DNA of 64,000 nucleotides from Pyrrhosoma nymphula (Eukaryota; Arthropoda; Insecta; Odonata; Coenagrionidae). The notes beneath the pieces are model-generated. The model was not told where the DNA came from. It saw only the letters and a list, made by a program, of their open reading frames with translations, and did not search any database. The DNA lies in NCBI GenBank assembly GCA_963573305.1, contig OY754334.1, positions 26,281,614-26,345,613 on the forward strand, written 5' to 3'. Every line of letters starts with the position of its first letter. The stretch's first letter is position 1. The position numbers were made by a program, and so were the translations under genes. Shown one piece after another: positions 36,310 through 46,899 of this stretch.

Positions 36310-36550
36310 TATATTTATTTATTTATTATTTATTTTTAATTCACGTCCAGAAACAGATCAAGGCCAATTACAATGGAGGCATAATAACATTAATCCAAAA
36401 CCAAGAAACATAACAAATAACAGCATTAAGAAAATTAATAGCAAAGTAGCATTTAACACTGAACAAAATAGAACCAAACAGACAGGGAGCAAAATACGAG
36501 AGTAGATCAAGTATAAGGAAGGAGTGCGGCAGATATGGATTGAATGGCAT
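36310..36550 (-). mobile_element. LINE 3' end (UTR and ATTT tail)
   Basis: Read on the minus strand, the sequence ends ...ATTGGCCTTGATCTG..., then an A/T tail of AAATAAATAA-type repeats (36310-36345). The same arrangement (ATTGG.., then AAATAAATAAATAAA) closes the LINE at 40020-41170, so this is likely a short 5'-truncated copy of a related family. No RT motif is present. Confidence 0.55.
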
Positions 36551-36822
36551 GGATCGAATTTAATTATCGGTACCGCTAATTAAAACTGTAGAAAAAATAC
36601 AAAGTGTATAATTTAGTGCATAGAAATATATGAGAGATATATTATGTAGATATCCCTCGTTTAGTTTTCTACGTTAATGCCGTTCCATTAAGTCTTGTAT
36701 TACGCAGTTGATCCTAATCGGACGATTTTTGTTGATTAGTGCCATCCGTACTTATTCCCCACCTCAATTGAGTACTTTTACATTATGTTTTAGGGTTGGA
36801 CTTCACCAATTAGATAAGATAA

Positions 36823-37263
36823 GATTTATTTGCTCTTGAGAGCATCCTTGGAGCATGAAAAAAGGTACAGGCTATTGCTCTGTTAAGTATTTAATCAATG
36901 AGCAGTTTGTTCATAAGAATAAGAAAAACAAAGATTACAAGACGTAATGTACATAATATATGACAGAATTTAAATATAAAATATAAACATACGACAGCTG
37001 ATGCTAAATTACATTTAAAATTACTTTTCAAACAGGAATATACCATAGGTGAACAATAAAAACTGAAGTATCACCAATAAATGGGACAACTGCAGACAAA
37101 CTATGAAATAAAATATTACTCAATTTGAAAATTTACGTGGTATTTGAAGTATTTATTTTTGAAAGATAATATACTTTTGGTGGTTCTTTTTAAATCATGC
37201 GGTAAAGCATTCCGTAGGCATTCCATAGCATTCCATGACCAATCGAATATCAGCTCAACTGTT
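36823..37263 (-). mobile_element. LINE 3' fragment with GATA-type tail
   Basis: The minus strand reads WSWNAMECLRNALPHDLKRT, then SILSFKNKYFKY and a stop at 37116-37118. This is the C-terminal tail typical of arthropod LINE ORF2 (WN.LP..LR...S...FK.KL..Y). About 290 bases of AT-rich 3' UTR follow, ending in three TTATC/GATAA units (36823-36836), the microsatellite-like tail used by several LINE clades. The RT domain is absent (5' truncated near 37263). Confidence 0.65.
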
Positions 37264-38173
37264 TAGGTTGCTTAATGTGGGAGAGGGAGCTAGGAGTTGA
37301 AACTTTGCACTTCCTGCTTTATTCCCACCCTTCAACGGACTCCGTGCAAGAGAGAGAGAGGGAGAGAAGGTAAGGCAAAATCAATGGGCAGTCGCCCCCT
37401 CTTGATGGCTGCACGCGAAGCTAGCTCTACAATAAGGGTCGTGAGGGAGACAGGGGGAGGGGTATGGGTCGCCCTCTCGCGGGAAATGACTGAACAACCC
37501 CTCGGAACAGCGGAGAATAATCCGCCGCTGCCGTTACTGCACACCCTCTGCCACTTTCCCCACTGCCACCCTCTGCCTCCACAATCGCTTCAACCTCCTC
37601 AATGGTTTCCATCCCAGTCCTTCAACTTCTCTAGGATTACTTTTCGGAGTAACTATTCAGTCGTAACTTGGCCCGTATTATATTTCAGATTCAACACTTA
37701 GCTCTGTATATCGTATACTAAAATTAATATAAATAGATATATATCAACTTTTCAGGCTTAACTCGGTGGAACCACATTGCCGTAGTTTGTAAATAATTTT
37801 TATGTGCAACCATAGTTGACTACTGAGACAATTGAAATGGTAAGTCACTAATAAATACGTAAATGATAAGGTACGCAGTCACACGTACGAGGGAAAATAT
37901 ATGCATGAAAGGGATGCAATCCGCCATGTGAAATAGCATTTGGCGATGAAATCACTATAAAACACTATTCAAGTGTATTCCTGGTAAAATAACATATGGA
38001 ACGATATACGTCAGGGCTGACACATTTTGCCCTTGAGCAATGCGCGGGAACAACAAATAAAGACAAAGCACCCATAGAACATTTGAATATTACAAAATAC
38101 CCTTAACTGAATATATGGTGTGCCCATGGGCAACCCTGTTCAGTTTCTCCAACATGTGGTACATTTTATTCTT
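37264..38173. other. Spacer with GC-rich patch
   Basis: 37300-37640 is GC-richer, with a (GA)n run at about 37348-37368 and open frames on both strands without motifs. The rest is AT-rich. Confidence 0.45.
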
Positions 38174-38356
38174 GTTAGGAATGATAAAAATTATGCGAAT
38201 TTCACAAAAGATAATTTATTCACGACCCGGGTTTCAACACATTATGTCATCTTCAGGTGACCTGAGGTGTCACCTGAAGATGGCATAATGTGCTGAAACC
38301 CGGGTCGTGAATAAATTATCTTTCGTGAAATTCGCATAATTTTTATCATTTCTAAC
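38174..38356. mobile_element. Near-perfect 183-bp foldback made of two head-to-head modules
   Basis: The left arm (38174-38261) and right arm (38269-38356) are 88-base reverse complements with about four differences, around a 7-base loop CTGAGGT. Each arm holds CACCTGAAGATG, a short variable segment, TGAAACCCGGGTCGTGAAT and AAATTATC. This is the same module as in the arms at 15767-16543 and the element at 42277-42453. The arms end GTTAG(G/A)AATGATAAA. No target duplication was identified. The small number of differences between arms suggests a fairly recent origin. Confidence 0.85.
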
Positions 38357-38574
38357 ATGGAAAAATTTCACATAATACACCCTGAAAACGCAAAATGTTT
38401 TACTCTTGGTTTATCAACGCAACATTACCTATTGTCCAGCATTAAATCTGTGTAAACTCCTAGTATTTAATTCTCCACATCCGAAAGCATTTATGGATTT
38501 CCAGGAGAATATTCGCGTTTTTATGTGAGCTTATAATTGATTTCAATTCGGTGGAGTTTAGACTGTGTGGCGCA

Positions 38575-38950
38575 CAAACGTGGAATCTAAGAAAGGAAGA
38601 AGTGATTAGGTTTCAGGAGTTTGAGCTATGGGTGTAGAGGAGGATGGTGAAAGGGCGGTGGACGGAAAGGAAGGCAAAAAACGGGGTTTGTTGGGCTGGG
38701 TGAGGAGAGGAAACGTCAGGAGAAAATTAGGAGGAGGCAGAGTAGGTAGTTAGAAGAGGCAATGAGGGGCGATGGGATCCTGAAGGCTGTGATCGAGGGG
38801 GGTTGAGAGGGCGGGGATAGAGGGCTGATTTTGGGTAAGCCAGGAAGAGGAAGAAAGTTCATCATGGATGAGGTGAAGAGTGGAAAGAAGTATGCTGAGA
38901 TGAAAAATAAATGTTGTCGGTGGATAGGGGTTGGGGCATTTAAAATGTAG
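38575..38950 (+). pseudogene. LINE C-terminal fragment
   Basis: Frame pieces read TWNLRKEEVIRFQEFELWV, then RRMVKGRWTERKAKN, GDGILKAVIEG (other frame), GRGRKFIMDEVKSGKKYAEM and MKNK..RWIG. This is the conserved tail of an arthropod LINE ORF2 (WTL.K.E..RL.AFEMW.WRRM...WT...NEEVL, then RGRPR..F.DEVK). Stops and shifts interrupt it. It is GC-richer than the flanks. No start or tail was seen. Confidence 0.8.
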
Positions 38951-40019
38951 AGGATTTATATTCTCCTACACCTATACCTTCCTTCACTAATACATTTTTT
39001 ACCCTAATAATAATGAATTTAGGGGTTAGTTGATAGTATCATCATCATTTGTATTCCATCAAAGTTACAGGTGTAGTATTTAGATTAATTTAAATACAAG
39101 TCAGTGAGTCTTCTATTTTCATCGTAGTAAGTAGTGTTAATTTTTCCCTGCAACAATTACACGCAATCATTCAAACAGGTTGTCGATTCTATCTCAACGA
39201 TTCCGACAGTTTTCGATGCCAAAATGGTCACGATTTTAACACTCATTACCAACATTCTCGTGCCCCCTTTCCTCTCCATTCTGAAGGAAAACCTATTCCT
39301 TCACCCGGTTGCCCCAATTGTTCTTCCAGTTGCTTTGGAAGGCGTTCATACGAGGGTTTAAACGCGGGAGGACTTCTCGGCCGAGTAGTGGCACGAAGCT
39401 CACTGGAGGAGCCACAGGAATTGGAGCGACTTTTGTCCAGTAAAGTTTACATTCTTTGAGTAAATCTTTCCAGTTGACTGGATATTACATGTAAGGCCTT
39501 GATTTAATTACGTAAAAATATTTTTGTCAACAAATTCATGCTAAAATGGCATTTAGTAAACAATGGAGTATGGGTAATGAATTTCTCCTTGCAATAAAAA
39601 TGTAGTAAGGATGGTAGTTCGGAATAAATTTAACCATGGAAAAAGTGTTTTAATTATTTGAATTGTTGTTCATATTGCTAAATAAAAAAAGAAATTTTAT
39701 TAAGTCAATTAAATCGTGTGCAATTGACGCACTTTACGCATTTTATGGACTTTTTTCCATCATAGTTTTAAGTTTCGTATGCTTAAAAAGTTCGATCGCG
39801 ACCGGAACACAAAAGATATTTATTCCTGTCCAAATAAAACACATGAGCTCTGGATTTTCAACTCTAAGAAGTTTCTAATTCAGTTCTTTTCATTATACTT
39901 TCACCGAGTGTTATAGAGGTTTTTTCGAGACCTTTTTTGCTTTCGTCTTCGCAGGAAATACTAGGTTTATCGGAATTTTATCCCTTAAAATCTTAGTTAT
40001 TAAGTTGGAAGAAAAAAGA
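38951..40019. other. AT-rich spacer
   Basis: Nothing recognised. The open frame at 39134-39361 has no motif. Confidence 0.5.
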
Positions 40020-41170
40020 CAAATATTCTTTATTTATTTATTTAATCAAAAATGTCCACATACAGCAAATGTTGCCAATTTACAGTGGCCCAATAACAAA
40101 CGTACAGAGAAAACAGGTACAGTAAAAACATAACGTAATAACAGATATCATAACAAAACAGGAAATATCGGAAGGAAACTGAATGAAAAAGTATTGTTAG
40201 CTATTTTCAGAAAGATGAGAGAGAGCCCAGTTTGTAAAGATGTTGGAGGATAGAAAAAAGGGATCAACGCTCTCAGGAAGGGAATTAAGAAGGGAGGGGA
40301 GGCGGAAAAAAAGTGAGCGTTGAGCGAGCGATAATCTAGGAATTGGTAAATGAAATAGATCGTGGGTGCGCGTAGGCCGGGAGGGTACTCGGAAATTCAT
40401 AGAAGAGAGGAGATCGGGACAGTCTGTGATGGAGTTAAGGATGTTGTAAGCAAATTTCAGGTCACTTTTAAGGTGGAGACAAGGAAGATTGTGAATGGAG
40501 AGAGAGGACAGAATGGCGTTAGTGGACATATCTCGCATGTGGGGGAGTCTGTACTTCACTATACTTGTGAAGAAATGGGTAACAGATTTAAGGGCTGCGA
40601 GATTGGAAGGAGCAGACATCGCCCAAATAGGAGAGCAATATGTGATCACGGGAAGAACAATCGTTTTAAAATAGGATTTAAGAGCTTGGGGGTCTTTAAT
40701 TTCTGTGTATCGGTATAGAAGGCCTAGGAGAGACATAGCTTTGGATTTAATTGTGTGAATGTGACTTGAGAAGTTAAGCTTGTTGTCTATCAATACACCA
40801 AGATCCTTTACTGACGACAGATGGTTTAGGGGTATCGAATTTAGGGTGTAATTGAAGTTAAGCGGGATTTTTTTAAGGTGAATTGACATGGCATTGCACT
40901 TGCTTTCGTTTAAGTTTAACTTCCAGGTAGAGCACCAATGGGAGATAATATTTAGAGTATTCTGTAGTTCGTGACAGTCATTTGGAGCGTGGATGGTTTT
41001 AAAAACTTTACAATCATCAGCGTATAGCAGCATGCGGGCTTGTGAGGTGTGAACTAGGGAGGCTAGGCTCTTCCAGTTATTAAAAATATTCAGGCAGTTG
41101 TAAGTACAACAGAAGGAAAATTCTAATGTACTGGTGCGAAGAATCCTGCGAAGTCAAGTTTTAATTGTGA
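40020..41170 (-). mobile_element. 5'-truncated non-LTR retrotransposon (LINE)
   Basis: The minus strand holds the C-terminal RT region (see 40197-41033) with further coding-like sequence upstream to about 41150. About 170 bases of 3' UTR follow, ending in AAATAAATAAATAAAG (40028-40046). This is the usual product of target-primed reverse transcription that stopped early. The continuous frame suggests a comparatively young copy. The clade (CR1- or Jockey-like) is not certain. Confidence 0.85.
40197..41033 (-). CDS. LINE reverse transcriptase, C-terminal part, open 278 codons
   Basis: The frame opens with MLLYADDCKVFKTI, the catalytic YADD motif of reverse transcriptase block 5. It continues with WCSTWKLNLNESKC (block 6), SVKDLGVLID (block 7, D-LGV-D), SHIHTIKSKAMSLLGLLYRY and VLPVITYCSPIW, then the usual tail LPIPRLSLAQRSLFFRLPSL and WALSHLS. 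Upstream in the same frame, beyond the ATG chosen by chance, RTSTLEFSFCC and IFNNWKSLASL..SQARM still read through, with FNN in the place of the usual FIND. Blocks 1-4 and the endonuclease are missing, so the piece cannot be functional even though it has no stop. It is not a host gene. Confidence 0.9.
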   Translation of the reverse strand: MLLYADDCKVFKTIHAPNDCHELQNTLNIISHWCSTWKLNLNESKCNAMSIHLKKIPLNFNYTLNSIPLNHLSSVKDLGVLIDNKLNFSSHIHTIKSKAMSLLGLLYRYTEIKDPQALKSYFKTIVLPVITYCSPIWAMSAPSNLAALKSVTHFFTSIVKYRLPHMRDMSTNAILSSLSIHNLPCLHLKSDLKFAYNILNSITDCPDLLSSMNFRVPSRPTRTHDLFHLPIPRLSLAQRSLFFRLPSLLNSLPESVDPFFLSSNIFTNWALSHLSENS

Positions 41171-42262
41171 ATCCTAAACTAATAAGCGAATCTTTTATCC
41201 AAGTGGCCACATTATATTATTTATAAGATACAATTTCCTTTGCCAAGGTAGGGTTTTTCACTTTAAAAAATCCGCCCTCTTAGGCGAACAAGTATTTTCT
41301 ATTAATTTCTTTTTTTTAAGCAGTACTGCGTACGAAATGCTTTACACATGGCCTCTTATCATTATCTTTCACGAGAAAGAATTGGAAATGCTTATTATAC
41401 ATTATTTTAATTTTTTAACACACTTTATTCTAATATAGAAGAACCACATGACCCTAGCAGACCAATCAGTGCAACTTTGAGGCCTAATCGAACGGCTTCA
41501 GATGAAATAGAGATGCCGCGTGGAGACTCATTTTGAGTTGAACTTATGACCCGACTATCGATCACCGATCGGAGTGCCCTTCTCCGAATCCACACAACGC
41601 AAAGGGTGTCATTGTCAAGGGTAACTGACACGTGGGCTCGTTTCCCACAGACCCTTCTTCTGAAGCCTCATCTTCTATTCTCTCTTTGTTCTTTCATATT
41701 TCTTTTAATTGTACGCCATTGTAAATAAATGTTTCGTATATTTTTTTTATAATTCTTCCTCACTCCATCTGCAATTATTTTCTAACTCTACTATCTAATT
41801 AAAGATGAAGTAACGCAATGCAAGGAAAATTCTTTCTTTTTTCCTGATGACATTTAGAAAATGTATCCCTCCAGAATTGAATGAATTGGCTCCACTCTTC
41901 TTATTTTTAACTATTCACTCCGTGAAGACCAAATGCTCAAAGTATTTATTGCATATCCGTATTGCGAGTGTTGAAAAACATTTTTAATTGTGCCGTCTTT
42001 TTTAAGGGGAAATTAAAACTACAATTCGCATTTACAATAAATTACCCAATGGATTTTTTTTTACAATCAATAGAAAAATACAATTTTAATAGGCTTTGAC
42101 GATTTACTCAATACATATTAGAGCCCGTTGACTCGTGAATTGCTCTTGAGTTCTGCACAAATAAGAGCGTGGGTAGAGTCTTTTCATTCTCGGAATATTT
42201 ACATCTCTCGACATGTACGCGTGCTTTCGTTTACATTTACCGGCCTATTTCATTTGAGAAAC
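41171..42262. other. Spacer
   Basis: A minus-strand open frame at 41425-41631 (68 codons) shows no known motif. No other feature. Confidence 0.45.
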
Positions 42263-42467
42263 ATGACATTTTAGTTGGTGGTTTTCGGCGTAACTTTATG
42301 GAACTTGCTATTCATTTAGAATAAAAAAGGTTAAACGTTGTTTTTTCTACATTAAATAATTAATAAACCTGATGATGACGTTAACCGTCGAAACCATGGC
42401 CGTGAAAATTAAAATTTAATTAGGAAAAAACGAAGTTTAACCTTTATTTCAAAATGACATTTTAGTT
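42263..42467 (+). mobile_element. Small retroelement-like insertion with 14-bp duplication and hammerhead-like module
   Basis: ATGACATTTTAGTT occurs on both sides (42263-42276 and 42454-42467), as a target duplication would. The 177 bases between hold inverted arms: GGTTAAACGTTGTTTTTTC on the left pairs with the complement of the right side (GAAAAAACGAAGTTTAACC), with AT-rich inner arms. At the centre is ACCTGATGATGACG-TTAAC-CGTCGAAACC, where GACG and CGTC pair. This module matches those at 15.8-16.5 and 38.2 kb. A duplication of 14 bases argues for retrotransposition rather than cut-and-paste. There is no coding sequence. Confidence 0.6.
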
Positions 42468-44036
42468 TCCAAGAACTAATGTAATTTTCAGATAGTCTTT
42501 TACTGAGCACTCGTACTGTCTTTTAAACAATGGTTCTCAAGTTCCGAAGCACTCACTCTTCTTTTTTTAAAAGCAAAATAATAGGGCTTTAATAATACGG
42601 CGTACGGCAAGTTGAGAGCGAAATGATGAGGAAGGAAGTAAACTACGATTTTTCCATAGATTTCCCTGGAAATAAACTTCATCATTGCCTAAAAAATCAA
42701 CAATTTGCTTGGTATAATTTCCTGTAAATATCATTAAATTATGTGATCTCCATATCATGCGAACCTTGAACTTAATATTCCCTTAAAGCGTTTGACCTCT
42801 GGAACTATTCCTGTTCATATTTGAGTAATTCCCACATAAGTCATTCCATTTTAAGCATCCTTTTGCTAAGAGTATATTCTGTTGTGACCGAAATATTTCT
42901 TTCCTCACCCATAGGCTAGTTTTTTCCAAATTAGTCAATTTCTTCGTCTTGTTTGTGTATTCAATTTGTATTGCATTTCATGCACTTATGATTAAAATTG
43001 ATTTCTCAGTCAACTTCATCAATTGAGATTAATAAATTTAAAAAGTGAAAATTCTTAACTCTGCAATAAAATTAATAGATTTTATGATTCAAATTCTTCG
43101 AAAGATAACGACTATAAATGATAAATATGAATACAATCTATCAGTAGTAATACAAATGTCAGTTGCACAAGGATAACGGAACTATAATCGATTTGATGTG
43201 TATGTATGCGGGCATTAAAATATTTTTTTTTTTCAAATTATCTCAGTTTTAAGTTTTGCTGTAAAAACATTGATTACAAAGTAATAAATTTTTCTTATAA
43301 GGTATTAGAAATAGCTAATGTAATCTCCTTGTAAGAAGAACCCAAGCAACAATCTTATAAATCTAAGGCATTTACCAACTGACATTTCGCATCAAAATCA
43401 CTAATGAGCCCGAAATTTTTAAGATTGTCACTACTCTGAAAATCCTGCTATAATAACTTTCTTATTTTGTTCACTTACCTACTATGTAGGCACCTGTGTT
43501 GATTGAAATGCAGAAAAATAAAATCAAACTCTGCCTATACCAATAAATGAATGACTCTTACTGGGACAAAAAAGTTCGAATACATCTGTTTTGTAGTCCC
43601 AATATGTTTTTTAATAGAAGTGTTTAAAAAAATGTCACGGTAAAACGTGGAGGGAGTGCGGTTAGCCCCAGTTGTACCTTTTTTCTGTATCCGTCTGCAA
43701 GTGCGTGAATGTTACTGTTACGAGAAATCGTAGAGTGTAACAAAGCTGATGGAAGGACTAGGTTGGGAGCCGTTGGATACTCGGAGGAAAGAGACGGTAT
43801 GCTAAGACTAATTGAAAATTTCACATCACGCGTTTAAAAGTGACACGGAGGATATTATTTTGACCCCATGCCATATCTCTTTCTGATAGAAGCAACTGAA
43901 TAAGAGAGATACATTCTCAAACTGATAGATACTACAATTTTCTTCTTTCCACGCAACACTTGAGGCTATAACAAAGAAAGAGCGTGGCTCCCGGTCATTC
44001 CGGTAATATTCAATTAACCTTCGTCCTATCCCTTTT
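42468..44036. other. AT-rich spacer
   Basis: No gene, RNA or repeat recognised before the 5S-like sequence. Confidence 0.5.
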
Positions 44037-44155
44037 GGGCAATAGTCTGCCACGATGAAAACACCGGTTCCCGATCAATCGCCGAAGTTAAGCATCGCTG
44101 GGCTCGGCTCGAGTTTTGAGGGGTGATCCTCCGATTCGTCCGAGTGCTGTTGCCC
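44037..44155 (+). rRNA. 5S rRNA-like sequence, divergent copy or pseudogene
   Basis: The segment is 119 bases, against 120 for typical 5S. The closing stem is GGGCAA (44037-44042) with TTGCCC (44150-44155), perfectly paired although different from the usual GCCAAC/GTTGGC. Inside, CCACG.TGAAAACACCGGTTC, CGCCGAAGTTAAGCATCG and TGGGC match metazoan 5S; the A-box (GAAGTTAAGCA) and intermediate element of the pol III internal promoter are intact. The 3' half is more divergent: the C-box (normally GGATGGGTGACC) reads GAGGGGTGATCC, followed by a weakly paired CTCCGA/TCCGAG arm and GTGCTGTTGCC. No T-run terminator follows. Alternatives are a decayed 5S gene or the head of a 5S-derived SINE (SINE3 type). 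Confidence 0.85.
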
Positions 44156-46899
44156 CTGCCTACACGTGGCAGACAGTAAGTGCGAAATTACCTTAGCCAT
44201 CGAAGCAAGTTAACCAAAAAGCTATACTACACTATGTTTCCCTCTTCCTATTCCTTTCCGCTATTCCTTCCCTTTTTCATGACTGGTTCCATATCATCCC
44301 CTTTCACGTGTCCCAGGGGTGGCTAGCAGGGTAGTGTGTAGATGTAGACGAATGTTTATGTCTGCTGATGGGAAGAACGTGGTAAGGGTAGAGGGAAAAG
44401 AGCCCACACTGGTTATGTGGAGTGGGTGAAGAGACAACGCACCCTTGCGGTGTAACGGGAAATCCTCTGGGAGAATGTCGCGGACGGCGGAGGGCAAAAA
44501 TACATACGTTAGTAAAAAACACGAGGGGGATGTAATAAAAAACAAAAGAAAAAAAATGAAGCGAGAGAGACAGGACTGCTTGTCAACTGAGCGTACCGCT
44601 TTCAGGAGAGTCGAGTCCGTCAGGCAGTCAGTCATCCGCGGCGGCGAGGAGCGCTCTCGCGCTGGTCTTTGAGTCGAGGGCTCAGGGTGCCTGCTCTCAC
44701 CCCTTCTTGATCCCCTTCCCCCTTTAAAACCCTCTCCACGAACACTCGTCCCTCCCTCCCTCCCTTCATCCATCCCTTCCCGTGTCCCTTGTCTCGCCCA
44801 AATCCACGTTATTTATTATTTTCTACTCTTCGGGGAGCCTTTCCTTCCTTTTATCGTCCGCCCCGATATCTTTTCCATGTAACGCAAACACTGGAAACTT
44901 CTCACCCTCAACGCGTCTGTTGGCTTAAAAGATTGATTTGAACAGATAGCAGCGTGCGGGAGGTTGCGTTTATGCTTGTTGCCAAGCGGCAAATTCGCTA
45001 AGGAACTTGGTGGCTTGATAAAGTTTTTATTTGCTTCTCTGAACATGTGAACCCTGATTGAGGCTAAAGATAGGATTGAATGAAGCTTTTATAACGGAGG
45101 ATGGAGGATTAATACAGTTCACCTCTTCAAGGGATATCCAAATACAATTTCAATCCATTATTCCCGTGCTAATTTAAGTTTTTGTTCTATTATTAAGGTG
45201 GGTCTATACTTCCAAGCCAACTCAAGTTAACGGTCGCCGCCTGTGGACAACAATGGAGTGGGGAACGATTATCCTTGAGCGGGGATGGAAAAGGTCTACT
45301 CCGTTGTCAATGCAGGCTTGAACGCTTAACATTTCTATAGCCTAAATACAAAAACAACATCAATGGTTGTTGATTTTATGCGTATATGAAAGATGATTAT
45401 TAGATTTAATTAGGCTGAAAATCCTCATTTCGGAATCTAGCCTTCGCAACGTGCCCCGGAATATTATAAAAAAATAATTGGTAAAAAACAAAGTGTTCCT
45501 ATTTTTTATATAAACACAACAACTTCATGATAAATCAACAAACGACTCTTCATCTACAGAAGAAAAAAATTGCTAGTCTCCAGCAGTCACGGCAAAGTCG
45601 TTACTGGGTTAGAGGGAAACGTCTGATAGGAGCTTCTTAGCCCCGGTATCGAGCCACCTTAAGCCCTAGACACGATGAGAAATCCAATTCCAAGTGAAAA
45701 TATCTCTTTCTTTCAAGTCGTAAGTTGGTTTTTAACGTTTTGGAGCCAGGGTTTACGGGTTTTCAGGGTGACTCTACTTAAAACATATTAAAAGATGCAC
45801 GATATAATCATAGTATGGAATTATCTAGACAAATGCGTTGGGCGTTAAATATAAAGTTGCTTCCAAGTTCAAAAGCACATTTTAAAGAAATATTATTTTA
45901 TAAAATCGCAAGGAAAATGTAGAAAGTTGATACTCAAAGCAAAATTAAGTCGATCAGAGAACTACAATTAACAGTTCTCTGATGGACTTAATTTGTGCAC
46001 ATAAGCTCTGCTGGAATTAAATTGGCTGTATTTTTTTAATTGAAAATAAGTAAAAATTAAGTTATGTACCGTTATAATTTTTGTTTATCATGCTAACCTG
46101 CTTTACTCTAACGCAAGGAAAATCTAGATTAGCAAGTTAAAGGGTGAAAATAATCTTCATTTTGGATGCAGTGAGAGCATTAGAAACACTGAGACGTTGA
46201 TGACAGAATAATCTTGACTCTTGTGATGCTACTATTTCGTGTTTTGCTGCTTTTACTTGTAACCTAGATATGCCAATTGAAGAAATATTAAATACTACTT
46301 ACTTCATTCTTACTTTCTTAATCCTTCAACTTTCTTGCTAACTTGTTTTGACAGCATATTATACATCATTATATTAAGATTAATGCTTATGTTTACCCTT
46401 TTCTAAAACCATAAGACGCACACGTAGCCAAAGAACTTGATCAGACACATTAAATTGTAAGGAAATTTTCATTAATTTTTGAAAATGATAACAGGAGGGA
46501 TCACTCAAAATTAATAATCGAATTTGAACCGTTTGAAGGAATAAGGTATGCATAAAACACACCCTCAAAATATTTGTGTTTTAAATCGATTTTTACGGGA
46601 GATATACAGCCTTAAAAGTCGCCGCGGAGCTGTTATCACGCCCACCCCGCGAAACGTATTTCTAATAGCTGGCTCCAATCGTGACGTGGAAAGTTCATGA
46701 AGTCGCCTGGAGAGGCAGTGAAGGAAAGGACTTCAGAAGGCTGCTCAACGGTGAGTCGTCTACTGAATCAAACACGGCGACTTTGTTCGGGCCGATTCTA
46801 GAAACTTACCGTCTGTCTCTACAGATACTTTGTATCATTTTGTATGTGGAAATGAATTATTTAAATATGCTGAAAGCAGGGGAAAAAACATGCCAGGTA
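44156..46899. other. Spacer with GC-rich patch and a hairpin
   Basis: Close after the 5S-like end is TGCCTACACGTGGCAG, echoing GTCTGCCACG at 44046-44055. 44290-44790 is GC-rich with frames on both strands and no motif. A stem of 21-base arms with one mismatch lies at 45943-45963 / 45973-45993. No other feature recognised. Confidence 0.45.
45943..45993. repeat. Hairpin, 21-bp arms, 9-base loop
   Basis: The arm AATTAAGTCGATCAGAGAA (plus CT) at 45943-45963 pairs with 45973-45993, with one mismatch (G against G). The loop is ACAATTAAC. It could be a miniature foldback end or a small RNA hairpin; the sequence cannot decide. Confidence 0.85.

Noticed and set aside
44294..44773. 159-codon minus frame
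   Set aside because: Low-complexity Ser/Thr/Pro/Leu composition, no motif, GC-rich patch.
46733..46757. Possible exon end (CTCAACG|GTGAGTC)
   Set aside because: A good donor match, but no coding homology before it and no acceptor that fits; probably chance near the RAG1-like remnant.
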